Program-made: the position numbers and the translations under genes
DNA from: Porphyromonadaceae bacterium UBA2751
GTDB taxonomy: Bacteria > Bacteroidota > Bacteroidia > Bacteroidales > Muribaculaceae
Direction of reading: 5' to 3'
Length of the DNA: 64,000 nucleotides
Assembly (NCBI GenBank): GCA_002353285.1
Contig: DEJJ01000005.1
Span: 1 to 64,000 of the forward strand
Notes under the pieces: model-generated
Told to the model about the DNA's origin: nothing
Seen by the model: the letters and a program-made list of their open reading frames with translations, nothing else
Database searches by the model: none
Part shown: one piece after another, positions 51,526-60,429 of the stretch
Numbering within the stretch: position 1 is the stretch's first letter
Layout of the letters: the number at the start of each line of letters is the position of its first letter

Positions 51526-52458
51526 ATGAACAACAAGAAACAAACACGCCGAGGACCGGCAACCGACAATGTGGCAAAATTCACCATCGCAAGCGACGGC
51601 ACACTGCTCGCCGCAGCAGCCACCCTATTGCCCGACCACAAGCCAACCAAACTCAAGTCGCTACTGCGACACAACCAGCTAGCAATCAACGGAGTGCCCA
51701 CCACACAATTCGACGCACCAGTGCATGCTGGCGACAAGCTGTGGGTCAACTTCGACCGCTCATTCCAAGTCTTCAGCCACCCACGCATCAAGCTGGTGCA
51801 TGAAGACAACGACATCATCATCGTCGACAAGGGATATGGCGTGCTCTCAACAGCCGCCGGCCGCCCCAGCGACGACACCGTCTACAACATCATCAAGAAA
51901 TATGCCCGAGGATTCAGCGACAAGGCCAACGTCTACGTCGTGCACCGCCTCGACCGCGACACCTCAGGACTCATGCTCCTCACCCGCACCAAGCAAGCAC
52001 GCGACAAGCTCATCAGCAACTGGAGCAACATGGTCATCGACCGCAAGTACATCGCTGTTGTCGAGGGCAAGGTGGAGCAGCCCGAGGGCGTCATCAAGAG
52101 CTTCCTTGCCGAGAACCCCGACACCTTCGAGATGTACTCAACCACCGACCCAAAGCTCGGCCAGCTTGCCGCAACACGCTACCGAGTGCTACAGCAGGGC
52201 AGCCAGTTTGCCATGGTCGAAATCGAAATTAAGACCGGACGCAAAAACCAGATTCGAGTGCACATGCACGACATGGGCAACCCAGTGAGCGGCGACCGCA
52301 AGTATGGCGGCCATCCAAGCCCCATCAACCGCGTGGCACTTCATGCCACCACACTGAGCTTCGTCCACCCCATCACTGGCCAGGTGGTCACCTACCACTC
52401 TCCAGCCCCTCCAAGCTTCACCTCACTGGTGGAAGGAACAAAAAAGAAAAAATCATAA
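51526..52458 (+). CDS. RluA/RluD-family pseudouridine synthase
   Basis: 310 residues. N-terminal S4-like part (LKSLLRHNQLAINGVPTTQF), then the catalytic motif YVVHRLDRDTSGLMLL with the essential Asp, and KTGRKNQIRVHMHDMGNPV near the C-terminus. Converts uridine to pseudouridine in rRNA or tRNA; which site cannot be told. Lys-rich end. Confidence 0.92.
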   Translation: MNNKKQTRRGPATDNVAKFTIASDGTLLAAAATLLPDHKPTKLKSLLRHNQLAINGVPTTQFDAPVHAGDKLWVNFDRSFQVFSHPRIKLVHEDNDIIIVDKGYGVLSTAAGRPSDDTVYNIIKKYARGFSDKANVYVVHRLDRDTSGLMLLTRTKQARDKLISNWSNMVIDRKYIAVVEGKVEQPEGVIKSFLAENPDTFEMYSTTDPKLGQLAATRYRVLQQGSQFAMVEIEIKTGRKNQIRVHMHDMGNPVSGDRKYGGHPSPINRVALHATTLSFVHPITGQVVTYHSPAPPSFTSLVEGTKKKKS

Positions 52459-52493
52459 AAAAATCATTTTTTTCTTGATTTTTCATCATTTTG

Positions 52494-52525
52494 TTTGGTT
52501 GTTCAAAAAACTTTTACTTATTTTG
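52494..52525 (+). promoter_or_regulatory. Promoter of the first triplet gene
   Basis: TTTG (52494-52497), 20-base spacer, TTATTTTG (52518-52525). The distance from this element to the ATG is 117 bases, as for the other two copies. Confidence 0.72.
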
Positions 52526-52641
52526 CATTGAATTACACGAAAAGCAATTTATTTTTTGCCCCAATCGTGACAATTCATCGCAATTTCGCTAACGTGACTA
52601 ATAAATAATAATTAAACGTTTAACTATTAAAACATTTTAAA

Positions 52642-53397
52642 ATGAAGAAAATTTTTACTCTTTTTGCAGTTGCATTACTCGGCGTGTGCGCTTATGCACA
52701 GGATGAGCAACCTTGCCCATCAAAACTCGATTTCGTTCCTGTTTCTGACGAGCAGCCCGCTAGCAATGTTGAGCTCGAGCTTACACTGCTTTACAACAAC
52801 AGCCAGAACCTCAATGGCTTCAACATGGAGGTTGAGAAAACTGGTGGCGAGTGGATTAACTTCGGTAATGTTATTATGCCAGCTTACTTCACTGCTGATG
52901 GCTATGGCCACAACATTCTTGGCAATTTGGCTGGACAAGTATCAGATGCTGATCTAGATGCAGCTCTTTCATCATTGTGCGACGTAAAGAGCAACGTAAA
53001 GTCTAACGGTCGTCTTGTGATTATTGAGATCTTGAGTACTAACACATGCCGCTTCTTCCCAGCTGTTGAGGAGGGTTCTCCACTTCCCATTGGCAAGTTT
53101 GCTCTTGACCTGAGCGGTGAGGCTGATGGCACTTACACTCTCCTTGCACAAAAGACTCCTGAGACCATGTCGTTCACTTACACTGGTGGACCTGAGGGCA
53201 CTCGCGCTTGGACTACCGATGAGCCTATTGAGCTTACTATTGAGAAGGTTGGTGACAAGGTCATTTCTGCTATCACCTCTGTTGTAGCTGATAAGGTTAT
53301 CACCGACAACCGCATCTTCGACCTCCAGGGCCGTGAGCTCCAGAGCGTTCCCGAGCACGGAATCTACATCCAGAACGGCAAGAAGTATGTTAAGTAA
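52642..53397 (+). CDS. Triplet exported protein 1: shared N-module and C-tail, no middle module
   Basis: 251 residues. Signal peptide MKKIFTLFAVALLGVCAYA, then a module of about 170 residues starting EQPCPSKLDFVPVSDEQPAS with VELELTLLYNNSQNLNGFNM, and Cys in SSLCDVKS and CRFFP. It ends in NRIFDLQGRELQSVPEHGIY then IQNGKKYVK. The N-module has the strand-and-loop look of a cohesin-like domain, an inference. The tail resembles the C-terminal signals of exported Bacteroidales proteins. Codons are GCT/GTT-rich, unlike the neighbours, suggesting high expression. Confidence 0.8.
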   Translation: MKKIFTLFAVALLGVCAYAQDEQPCPSKLDFVPVSDEQPASNVELELTLLYNNSQNLNGFNMEVEKTGGEWINFGNVIMPAYFTADGYGHNILGNLAGQVSDADLDAALSSLCDVKSNVKSNGRLVIIEILSTNTCRFFPAVEEGSPLPIGKFALDLSGEADGTYTLLAQKTPETMSFTYTGGPEGTRAWTTDEPIELTIEKVGDKVISAITSVVADKVITDNRIFDLQGRELQSVPEHGIYIQNGKKYVK

Positions 53398-53425
53398 TTA
53401 ATCTTAACTACTGCAAAACGCTAAA

Positions 53426-53455
53426 AACCACCCAACCACTTGGGTGGTTTTTTTG
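53426..53455 (+). terminator. Terminator of triplet gene 1
   Basis: AACCACCCA pairs with TGGGTGGTT, followed by TTTTT. The same stem recurs after the other two genes. Confidence 0.88.
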
Positions 53456-53635
53456 TACCCATCCTGATCACTATTACCCATCCCACCCGTCACGTCATCA
53501 ACACCAACTGCCACACAACTGCAAGCATGGAATCGCAACTGTCACATTGCGACACTTTTAAGCATTTTGCCCACTGAAAAAATATTCATGTTGAAAAACA
53601 TTTTATTTCAATTTCTCTATTTTTTTCAAAATAAA

Positions 53636-53667
53636 TTTGGAAATAAAAAAAAATCACATTAACTTTG
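53636..53667 (+). promoter_or_regulatory. Promoter of the second triplet gene
   Basis: TTTG (53636-53639), 20-base spacer, TAACTTTG (53660-53667), a full consensus match. 116 bases from the -7 element to the ATG. Confidence 0.8.
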
Positions 53668-53782
53668 CTTTCGATTTTAGAAGTTCGTTATTGTTCATTA
53701 CTAATACCGAAATTCTCACACATTAATCAAAAAACACGTGACTAATAAATAACCATTTAATTAACACTAAAATCATTTTAAA

Positions 53783-54925
53783 ATGAAAAAAGTATTTACA
53801 CTTTTTGCAGCTGCATTGCTGAGCATTGGCGCTTTTGCACAAGATGAGCCATGCCCATCTAAGCTTGCTTTCGTTCCTGTTGCCGACGAGCAACCCGCTA
53901 ACAGGGTTGAGCTTGAGCTCACACTCATGTACAACAACAGCCAGAACCTTAATGGTTTTAACATCGAGACTACTAAGACTGGTGGCCAGTGGGTTAATTT
54001 TGGTAACGTCATTTTGCCAAGTTACTTCACTGCCGATGGCTATGGCCACAACATTCTTGGCAATTTGGCTGGACAAGTATCAGATGCTGATTTAGATGCT
54101 GCTCTTTCATCATTGTGCGACGTGAAGAGCAATGTTAAGGAAAGTGGCAACCTCGTAATTATCGAGCTCTTGTCTACCCTTAATTGCCGTTTCTTCCCCG
54201 CTGTTGAGGAGGGTTCACCCCTTCCCATTGGCAAATGCGCACTTGACCTGAGTGCTGAAGAGGATGGCGACTACACTATCGAGGTTAACGCTGTTCCTGC
54301 TACTTACTCGTTCTCTTACACTGGTGGCCCAGAAGGCACTCGTGCTTGGACAGGTGATGAGAATATCGTTCTCACTCTCACCAAAACTGGCGACATCGTT
54401 AAGGTTAAGGGTGAGGAACCACAGCCCGTTGAGTACAACGCATTCTACCTGACTGGCACATTCAACGAGTGGAACCAAGACGTTGCTAACATGGTTGAGC
54501 TCACTGCCAACGAGGAAGGCACTCAGTTCACTGGCGTTATCGAACTCGAGCAGGATGCTGAGTTCAAGGTTGTTACTCCTCTTGAGGAAGGCCTGAAGTG
54601 GTTTGGTGGCGTTGACGAGAATCAGGTTGGCTACTTCCTGATCAACGACGGCGTTCTCAACAACCCAATCGACCTCATCGACGGTGCTAACTTCCGCGTT
54701 GACGCTAAGGCTAAGTACACCATCACCGTTATGCAACCTGCCGGTGGCCTCAAGAGTGTTCAAGAGCCTCTCGTGATGACCGTAACAAGGGAGACTACTG
54801 GCATCAGCACTATCGCAAGTGACAACGCTGGTGACAACCGCATCTTCGACCTCCAGGGCCGTCAGCTCCAGAGTGTTCCCGAGCACGGAGTTTACATCCA
54901 GAACGGCAAGAAGTATGTTAAGTAA
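53783..54925 (+). CDS. Triplet exported protein 2: N-module, SusE/CBM-like middle, C-tail
   Basis: 380 residues. Signal peptide MKKVFTLFAAALLSIGAFA; N-module as in protein 1, with nearly identical DNA over stretches of about 90 bases (e.g. 54037-54131 and 52908-53002). After VKVKGEEPQ comes a module of about 110 residues starting NAFYLTGTFNEWNQDVANMV, like SusE/SusF-type or CBM48-like starch-binding folds (inferred). C-tail NRIFDLQGRQLQSVPEHGVY then IQNGKKYVK. Own promoter and terminator. Possibly a surface or secreted glycan-binding protein. Confidence 0.8.
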   Translation: MKKVFTLFAAALLSIGAFAQDEPCPSKLAFVPVADEQPANRVELELTLMYNNSQNLNGFNIETTKTGGQWVNFGNVILPSYFTADGYGHNILGNLAGQVSDADLDAALSSLCDVKSNVKESGNLVIIELLSTLNCRFFPAVEEGSPLPIGKCALDLSAEEDGDYTIEVNAVPATYSFSYTGGPEGTRAWTGDENIVLTLTKTGDIVKVKGEEPQPVEYNAFYLTGTFNEWNQDVANMVELTANEEGTQFTGVIELEQDAEFKVVTPLEEGLKWFGGVDENQVGYFLINDGVLNNPIDLIDGANFRVDAKAKYTITVMQPAGGLKSVQEPLVMTVTRETTGISTIASDNAGDNRIFDLQGRQLQSVPEHGVYIQNGKKYVK

Positions 54926-54947
54926 TTAACTGCTGCAAAATGCTAAA

Positions 54948-54980
54948 AACCACCCAACCACAATTGGGTGGTTTTTTTTG
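54948..54980 (+). terminator. Terminator of triplet gene 2
   Basis: AACCACCCAA pairs with TTGGGTGGTT, followed by a run of Ts. Confidence 0.88.
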
Positions 54981-55131
54981 GCAAATTAGTATCAATCTAG
55001 CGATAGCCAAATTTGCGGCACCGGCAGGCGCAACTTTGCGAGAGGACCCACACACCTTTTGCCCATGGAGAAAATGGAACGTTTACAAAGTGCGGTTTCG
55101 GTTCTATTTTTTGTGCTTTTTGCTGAAAAAT

Positions 55132-55163
55132 TTTGCTAATTCAAAATTATTTTATTTATTTTG
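55132..55163 (+). promoter_or_regulatory. Promoter of the third triplet gene
   Basis: TTTG (55132-55135), 20-base spacer, TTATTTTG (55156-55163). 117 bases to the ATG. Confidence 0.72.
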
Positions 55164-55279
55164 CATGAATTTCCATAAAAGGATAAATACTACACCAAAA
55201 TATAACAAACTATTTATTAACCTGCAAATTCGTGACTATTAAATAATTAATTATTTATTAACCAAAAAATCATTTTAAA

Positions 55280-56575
55280 ATGAAGAAAGTATTTACACTT
55301 TTTGCAGCTGTATTGCTGGGCATCTGCGCTTTTGCTCAAGAGACAACAGAGCCATGCCCATCAAAGCTCGGTTTCACACCCATTGCTACTGAGCAAGCGG
55401 CCAGCAACTTCGAAATCGAACTCACTCTGCTTTACAACAACAGTGACAACCTCAATGGCTTCGACATGGAAGTCACCAAAACTGGTGGCGCATGGCACAA
55501 TTACGGCAACGTGATTTTGCCAGCTTATTTCACTGGCGATGGCTATGGCCATAACATTCTTGGCAATTTGGCTGGACAAATGTCAGATGCTGATTTAGAC
55601 GCTGCTCTTTCATCAGTGTGCGATTTGAAAAGCAATGACAACAATGGCGTCCTTGTTATTATTGAGGTTTTGAGCACCAACGCATGCCGCTTCTTCCCCC
55701 GTGTTAACGAGGGTTCACCTATTGCTGTAGGCAAATTCGGTATTGACCTGAGCGGCGAAGAGGATGGCGAGTACACCATTGAGGCTCCACTTACAAAGCC
55801 CAGTTCAGTTAGTGGCCACAACATGAACTTCTCTTACACTGGTGGCCAAGAGGCACACAATTCTTGGCCTGCTGATGAGGCTATTACTCTCACACTCGTG
55901 AAGGAAGGCGACATCGTTAAGGTTAAGGGCGAGGAGCCACAGGCCGTTACCGTAACTGGCAAGGTTACCGACGAGGAGAACAATCCTCTCGAGGGCGTTA
56001 CCGTTACTCTGACCGCTGGCGAGGAGACTATCACTGCCACTACAACTGCCGATGGTACTTACACCATGGAAGTTGTTCCTGCCGAGGGCACTACTTACAA
56101 CATGACCTTCGCTAAGGACGGCTATGTAACTAAGACCGTTGAGAATGTTGACATCAACAATCCTATCGATGCAGTTCTTGAGCTCGTGAAGGTTACCGTT
56201 ACCGGTATCGTTACCGACAATAAAAATGTTCCTCTCGAGGGCGTTGCTGTTGCTCTGAATGTTAACGCTACCGCTAAGGACGCTATTACCGCCATTACCG
56301 ACGCCGAGGGTAAGTACACTATGGAAGTTGTTCCCGTTGAGAGCGCTACTTACAGCATGACCTTCGCTAAGGACGGCTATGTAACTAAGACTCTTGACGA
56401 TGTTAACATCAACCAGCCTATTGAGACTGTAGTTCTTGAGCCTGTTAACACTGGCATCAGCTACCTCTACAACGACAATGGCGACAACCGCATCTACGAC
56501 CTCCAGGGCCGTGAGCTCAAGAGCATTCCTGAGCAAGGTGTATTCATCATCAACGGTAAGAAGTACGTTAAGTAA
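55280..56575 (+). CDS. Triplet exported protein 3: N-module, two carboxypeptidase-regulatory-like repeats, C-tail
   Basis: 431 residues. Signal peptide MKKVFTLFAAVLLGICAFA, N-module with the same Cys positions (EPCPSKLGF, SSVCDLKS, ACRFFP). The middle holds two tandem beta-sandwich repeats of about 80 residues, each starting VTVTGKVTDEENNPLEGVTV or VTVTGIVTDNKNVPLEGVAV and containing MTFAKDGYVTKT, typical of CarboxypepD_reg-like domains. C-tail NRIYDLQGRELKSIPEQGVF then IINGKKYVK. Function unknown; the repeats may act as spacers or binding units. Confidence 0.82.
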   Translation: MKKVFTLFAAVLLGICAFAQETTEPCPSKLGFTPIATEQAASNFEIELTLLYNNSDNLNGFDMEVTKTGGAWHNYGNVILPAYFTGDGYGHNILGNLAGQMSDADLDAALSSVCDLKSNDNNGVLVIIEVLSTNACRFFPRVNEGSPIAVGKFGIDLSGEEDGEYTIEAPLTKPSSVSGHNMNFSYTGGQEAHNSWPADEAITLTLVKEGDIVKVKGEEPQAVTVTGKVTDEENNPLEGVTVTLTAGEETITATTTADGTYTMEVVPAEGTTYNMTFAKDGYVTKTVENVDINNPIDAVLELVKVTVTGIVTDNKNVPLEGVAVALNVNATAKDAITAITDAEGKYTMEVVPVESATYSMTFAKDGYVTKTLDDVNINQPIETVVLEPVNTGISYLYNDNGDNRIYDLQGRELKSIPEQGVFIINGKKYVK

Positions 56576-56602
56576 TTAACCCTCTTCAAAACCATTGCAA
56601 CT

Positions 56603-56633
56603 AAAAAACCACCCAAGTTTGGGTGGTTTTTTT
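56603..56633. terminator. Shared terminator between triplet gene 3 and aat
   Basis: AAACCACCCAA pairs with TTGGGTGGTTT, with As before and Ts after, so it can serve the two convergent genes. Confidence 0.85.
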
Positions 56634-56655
56634 ATGCCCTGGGAGCAATTGTGAG

Positions 56656-57363
56656 TTATGAATTAGGCATTAATATCGCTCTTTCCTGCCATGTGTGATA
56701 GGCATCAGCGCCATGCAATGTGGTGATGTACTCCTTGTAGCCAATGTAGCGCGCGCCCATGCTCTCGAGATGATCGGTGTGAAGCTGGCAGTCGATGAGC
56801 GAGCCGCCATGCTCCTGCATCTTTCGGGCAAGAGCTATGAGGGCAAGCTTGCTCGTGTTGGGTTCAAACGAGAACATGCTCTCACCCACAAAACCAGTGC
56901 CCGAATCCACACCATAGAGGCCACCCACCAGGTCATCGCCTCGCCACACCTCCACGCTGCGCGCCCGGCCCAGGCGGTGCAACTCGCTGTAGGCCTCGAT
57001 AATGTCATCGCCCAGCCATGCTCCCAGCTCCTGGTCGCGGGCATCGGCGGTGCTGCAAGCCCTTATCACGCGGTCGAAGGCGGTGTTGAACGTCACCCTG
57101 TAGAGGTGCTTGCGCATCAATGTGCGCATCGAGTGGCTCACATGCACCTCGCTGGGGAAAATCACGAAGCGCAACCGCGGGCAATACCATTGAATGTCTA
57201 TGTAACGGAAGGCGTACCATGGAAAATAGCCAACGTCGTAGGCAAACAGCAAGCGCTCGGTCGACAAGTCGCCACCCACCGCCACCAGGCCATTGTTGCC
57301 GTCGAGCAACGGCAACTCAGGGTGCGGAAACGCTATGATATTCTCATCTAGTTCAAATAGCAT
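56656..57363 (-). CDS. aat: Leucyl/phenylalanyl-tRNA--protein transferase
   Basis: 235 residues. Family features: FPHPELPLLDGNNGLVAVGG near the start, GYFPWY, RACSTADARDQELGAWL, and GGLYGVDSGTGFVGESMFS with DCQLHTDHLESMGA. It adds Leu or Phe to N-terminal Lys/Arg, making substrates for ClpS. Encoded downstream of clpA on the same strand with a 55-base gap holding a short repeat. Confidence 0.96.
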   Translation of the reverse strand: MLFELDENIIAFPHPELPLLDGNNGLVAVGGDLSTERLLFAYDVGYFPWYAFRYIDIQWYCPRLRFVIFPSEVHVSHSMRTLMRKHLYRVTFNTAFDRVIRACSTADARDQELGAWLGDDIIEAYSELHRLGRARSVEVWRGDDLVGGLYGVDSGTGFVGESMFSFEPNTSKLALIALARKMQEHGGSLIDCQLHTDHLESMGARYIGYKEYITTLHGADAYHTWQERAILMPNS

Positions 57364-57421
57364 TTTTGAGTTGTGAGTTCTTTTGAGTTTTGAGTTTTGG
57401 GTTTTGGGTTGTGAGTTTTCA
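57364..57421. repeat. GAGTTTTGAG-type short repeat
   Basis: Irregular tandem units of GAGTTTT, GGGTTTT and GTGAGTT fill the gap between clpA and aat. A third low-complexity intergenic type in this window. Confidence 0.6.
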
Positions 57422-59782
57422 GCTCTTTTTTCTGGCTTTATTGGGCTGGCTTAGCGTTATCTTGCCATCGTCAACCACCACATGTGCGGTGCCTCCGCGC
57501 TTGAGGCTGCCAAAGAGGATGGCGCGCACCAGCTGGGTCTTAAGGTCACGGTGCAGCACGCGGTCGAGCTCGCGGGCACCATACTCGGCCGTGAATCCCT
57601 CCTTGAGCAGCAGCGCACGTGCCTGAGCATCCACCTCGAGTGTCACCTTCTTGGGGGTGAGCTTCGCCTGCAACTCACGCAAGCGCTTGTCGAGTATCAT
57701 GCCAGCCATTGTCTCGTCCATGTCGTTAAACACCACAGTGGCACTCAAGCGGTTGATAAACTCAGGCTTAAAGGTCTTCTTCACCTGCTTGAGCATGTCG
57801 CCGCCACGGCTGCCACGGTTGTCGAATCCCACACTCTTGCCAGCATGCTGAGCACCGGCATTGCTCGTCATGATGAGCACCACGTTGCGGAAGTCGGCAT
57901 GGCGCCCCTTGTTGTCGGTGAGTCGCGCATAGTCCATCACCTGAAGCAGGATGTTGTAGATGTCCTCATGTGCTTTCTCTATCTCGTCGAGCAGCAGCAC
58001 GCAGTTAGGCGTTTTGCGAATGGCATCGGTGAGCAGGCCACCGTCCTCGTAGCCCACATAGCCCGCTGGCGAACCAATGAGCTTGGCCACGGTGTGCTTC
58101 TCGGTGTACTCGCTCATGTCAAATCGCACAAGCTCCACTCCCAGCTCCTGCGCCAGCACGCGTGCCACCTCGGTCTTGCCCACTCCAGTGGGTCCCACAA
58201 AGAGCAGCGACGCCAGCGGCTTGCCATCGTCGATGAGTCCAGCCTTCGACATCTGCACGGCCTCCACCACCTCGCGCACAGCCTCGTCCTGACCATAGAT
58301 GCGGCTCTTGATGCGCTTGGCAAGGGTTTTGAGTTGTGCATTGTTATCTTCCTTCATGGCGGTGGCATTAATCTTCATCACCTTCTTGAGCACATCGTCG
58401 ATGAGAGCTTTGTCAACGGTCTGGATTTTCTTGCTTGTGGGATGAATGTGACGGTAGGCTCCGGCCTCGTCAATGAGGTCGATGGCCTTGTCGGGCAGGT
58501 AGCGACCCATGATGTGCTTGGCACTGGCACGCACAGCATGCTCGATTGCCGCAGGGGCATATTTCACATGATGATACTGCTCATATCCAGCCTTGAGCCC
58601 ATTCACTATCTCGATGGTTTGTTCCACAGTGGGTTCAAGGATGTCGATTTGCTGGAAACGCCGCACAATGCCCTTGCTGCGCGACAATTGCCGGTTAAAC
58701 TCCTCGTAGGTGGTCGACCCAATGAACCGCAACTTGCCGCTCTCGAGATAGGGCTTGAGCATGTTAGATGCATCCATTGCGCTGTCGCCAGTGGCTCCGG
58801 CACCCACTATGCTATGAATCTCGTCGATATACACGATGGCATTGTCCAGGCTCGAGAGGTAGTCCATGGTCTGCTTCACGCGCTTCTCAAAGTCGCCGCG
58901 ATACTGCGTGCCGGCAATCATCGCCGCCATGTCAATCTGGTAAATCTTGAAGCCTTGCAACGAGTCGGGCACGTTGCCATCCTCGATGCGCTGCGCCAGG
59001 CCGTAGATGAGCGCCGTCTTGCCCACCCCAGGCTCGCCCACGTGCAGCGGGTTGTTCTTGTCCTTGCGGCACAACACGTGGATGGTGCGCTCAAGCTCAG
59101 CCTCGCGCCCAATGAGCGGGTTGTGTTCCTTCAGGTGTTCGTTAATGCAGGTGACATAGCTCTCGATTGGTGCTCTGCGTTCCTCTCCTTCAGGCCCAAA
59201 GAGATCGTCAATGTCATCGTCAAAGAACTCGTCCTCAAATTCATCGTTCACCGAGTCGTCAAGTGGCCGAACGCCTTTCTCAACCACAGCCACCTCTTTT
59301 CTATCGTCAATCATCCCTGTGGGATGGCCCTTGCGGTTGAATTCCTCCATGTGCCATATTATTGTGGACAGGAACTCGTCGGTGCGCTCATCGTAGAAGT
59401 TCAGCACATTGGCTGCCAGCGAGTTCTTCAAGCCCATGGTAGCCTTTATCACATGAGTGATATCAAGCACCTCGCCACCCGAGGCACGCATGTAACTCAG
59501 TGCCATGCTCATCATCTCCTCAAACTGCAGCGATGGCTCTATCTTATATTCACTATCGCCAGGCACCTTATCCAACTTTAGAATATAGTTCTTAAGTACA
59601 TTCCAGATCTTTTTCCAGTCAATGCGCAATTCAGCAAGAGCCTCATTCACAGGACCTATTGCCACTATGCTTGCCAGCAAGTGCTCGGGTGTGAAAAACG
59701 GGTTGCGCATGACAACAGCATGCTGTATCGATGTCTGCATTGCCACATTGAGGGGAAAACTATTTTTTATCTCACTTTCCAT
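57419..59782 (-). CDS. clpA: ATP-dependent Clp protease ATPase subunit ClpA
   Basis: About 787 residues from ATG 59782; an ATG 21 bases upstream is possible. The N-domain (about 1-160) is followed by two AAA+ modules: D1 with Walker A VGEPGVGKTALIYG and D2 with VGPTGVGKTEVARVLAQ, with YIDEIHSIVGAGATG and LLLDEIEKAHEDIYN. No ClpB-type middle coiled coil. It unfolds substrates for ClpP and takes N-degron cargo from ClpS, encoded just upstream. Confidence 0.97.
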   Translation of the reverse strand: MESEIKNSFPLNVAMQTSIQHAVVMRNPFFTPEHLLASIVAIGPVNEALAELRIDWKKIWNVLKNYILKLDKVPGDSEYKIEPSLQFEEMMSMALSYMRASGGEVLDITHVIKATMGLKNSLAANVLNFYDERTDEFLSTIIWHMEEFNRKGHPTGMIDDRKEVAVVEKGVRPLDDSVNDEFEDEFFDDDIDDLFGPEGEERRAPIESYVTCINEHLKEHNPLIGREAELERTIHVLCRKDKNNPLHVGEPGVGKTALIYGLAQRIEDGNVPDSLQGFKIYQIDMAAMIAGTQYRGDFEKRVKQTMDYLSSLDNAIVYIDEIHSIVGAGATGDSAMDASNMLKPYLESGKLRFIGSTTYEEFNRQLSRSKGIVRRFQQIDILEPTVEQTIEIVNGLKAGYEQYHHVKYAPAAIEHAVRASAKHIMGRYLPDKAIDLIDEAGAYRHIHPTSKKIQTVDKALIDDVLKKVMKINATAMKEDNNAQLKTLAKRIKSRIYGQDEAVREVVEAVQMSKAGLIDDGKPLASLLFVGPTGVGKTEVARVLAQELGVELVRFDMSEYTEKHTVAKLIGSPAGYVGYEDGGLLTDAIRKTPNCVLLLDEIEKAHEDIYNILLQVMDYARLTDNKGRHADFRNVVLIMTSNAGAQHAGKSVGFDNRGSRGGDMLKQVKKTFKPEFINRLSATVVFNDMDETMAGMILDKRLRELQAKLTPKKVTLEVDAQARALLLKEGFTAEYGARELDRVLHRDLKTQLVRAILFGSLKRGGTAHVVVDDGKITLSQPNKARKKS

Positions 59783-59833
59783 AATACATTGTAATTTTAT
59801 CAACTATAACTTATTATTCCGCTTGAGCTGGCG

Positions 59834-60136
59834 CTATTCTGGCTCATAGGTGATGCGCAGCGGGAAACCCTCCTCACGCGCCATCGCTGTGGCCTTGTTC
59901 GACATCGACACTGCCATGTCGTAGCTGTAGAGCCCAACCACGCCCTGGCCGTGCTCATGCACCGCCATCATGATGGTCGTGGCCTCGCTCTGCGACTTGT
60001 AGAACACCTCGATGAGCACTTTCACCACAAAGTCCATCGTGGTGAAATCGTCGTTATGGAATATCACCTTGTAGTGCTTTGGATAGTTGGTGAACACCTT
60101 ATCCCTTTCACGTGTCAAGCCCTGCTGTTTTGCCAT
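59834..60136 (-). CDS. clpS: ClpS adaptor
   Basis: 100 residues. Core motif YKVIFHNDDFTTMDFVVKVL and MMAVHEHGQGVVGLYSYDMA; the Asn-Asp-Asp and His residues form the N-degron pocket in known ClpS. Binds substrates with N-terminal Leu, Phe, Trp or Tyr and delivers them to ClpA. First gene of clpS-clpA-aat. Confidence 0.97.
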   Translation of the reverse strand: MAKQQGLTRERDKVFTNYPKHYKVIFHNDDFTTMDFVVKVLIEVFYKSQSEATTIMMAVHEHGQGVVGLYSYDMAVSMSNKATAMAREEGFPLRITYEPE

Positions 60137-60166
60137 TTTATCATCTTCATTTTTAGTTCAAGAATG

Positions 60167-60174
60167 CAAAGTTA
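60167..60174 (-). promoter_or_regulatory. Candidate -7 element of clpS
   Basis: TAACTTTG on the - strand, 31 bases before the clpS start. The best TTTG upstream is 24 bases away rather than 19-21. Confidence 0.5.
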
Positions 60175-60228
60175 ACCATAATCATGCAAAATGTGTGCCA
60201 AAATATAATTATTTACCAAATATTTTCT

Positions 60229-60236
60229 TACCTTTG
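60229..60236 (+). promoter_or_regulatory. Candidate -7 element of tRNA-Arg
   Basis: TACCTTTG, a full match to TAnnTTTG, 36 bases before the tRNA. I see no clear -33 element. Confidence 0.5.
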
Positions 60237-60271
60237 CACCGCAATTGAGCGAGAGCTTCCTCGCACATGAT

Positions 60272-60346
60272 GCTCTGATAGTTCAACGGATAGAACGTGG
60301 GTTTCCTAAACCTAAAATCTGGGTTCGATTCCCAGTCGGAGTACCA
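60272..60346 (+). tRNA. tRNA-Arg (CCT)
   Basis: Cloverleaf with acceptor GCTCTGA and TCGGAGT (with wobble pairs), anticodon arm GTGGGTTTCCTAAACC (anticodon CCT, reads AGG), T loop GGTTCGATTCC. CCA appears encoded at 60344-60346. Confidence 0.93.
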
Positions 60347-60360
60347 CACAACCACAGCAC

Positions 60361-60406
60361 AATGCGCTGCAAACTCTATGGCTTGCAGCGCATTGCTTTT
60401 TTTCTT
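60361..60406 (+). terminator. Terminator of tRNA-Arg
   Basis: AATGCGCTGCAA (60361-60372) pairs perfectly with TTGCAGCGCATT (60383-60394), followed by GCTTTTTTT. Confidence 0.9.
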
Positions 60407-60429
60407 AGCTGGCTATTGGATGCCAGGCC

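Noticed and set aside
57482..59581. 699-codon frame antisense to clpA
   Set aside because: Very long but antisense to unmistakable ClpA; Leu/His-rich shadow composition.
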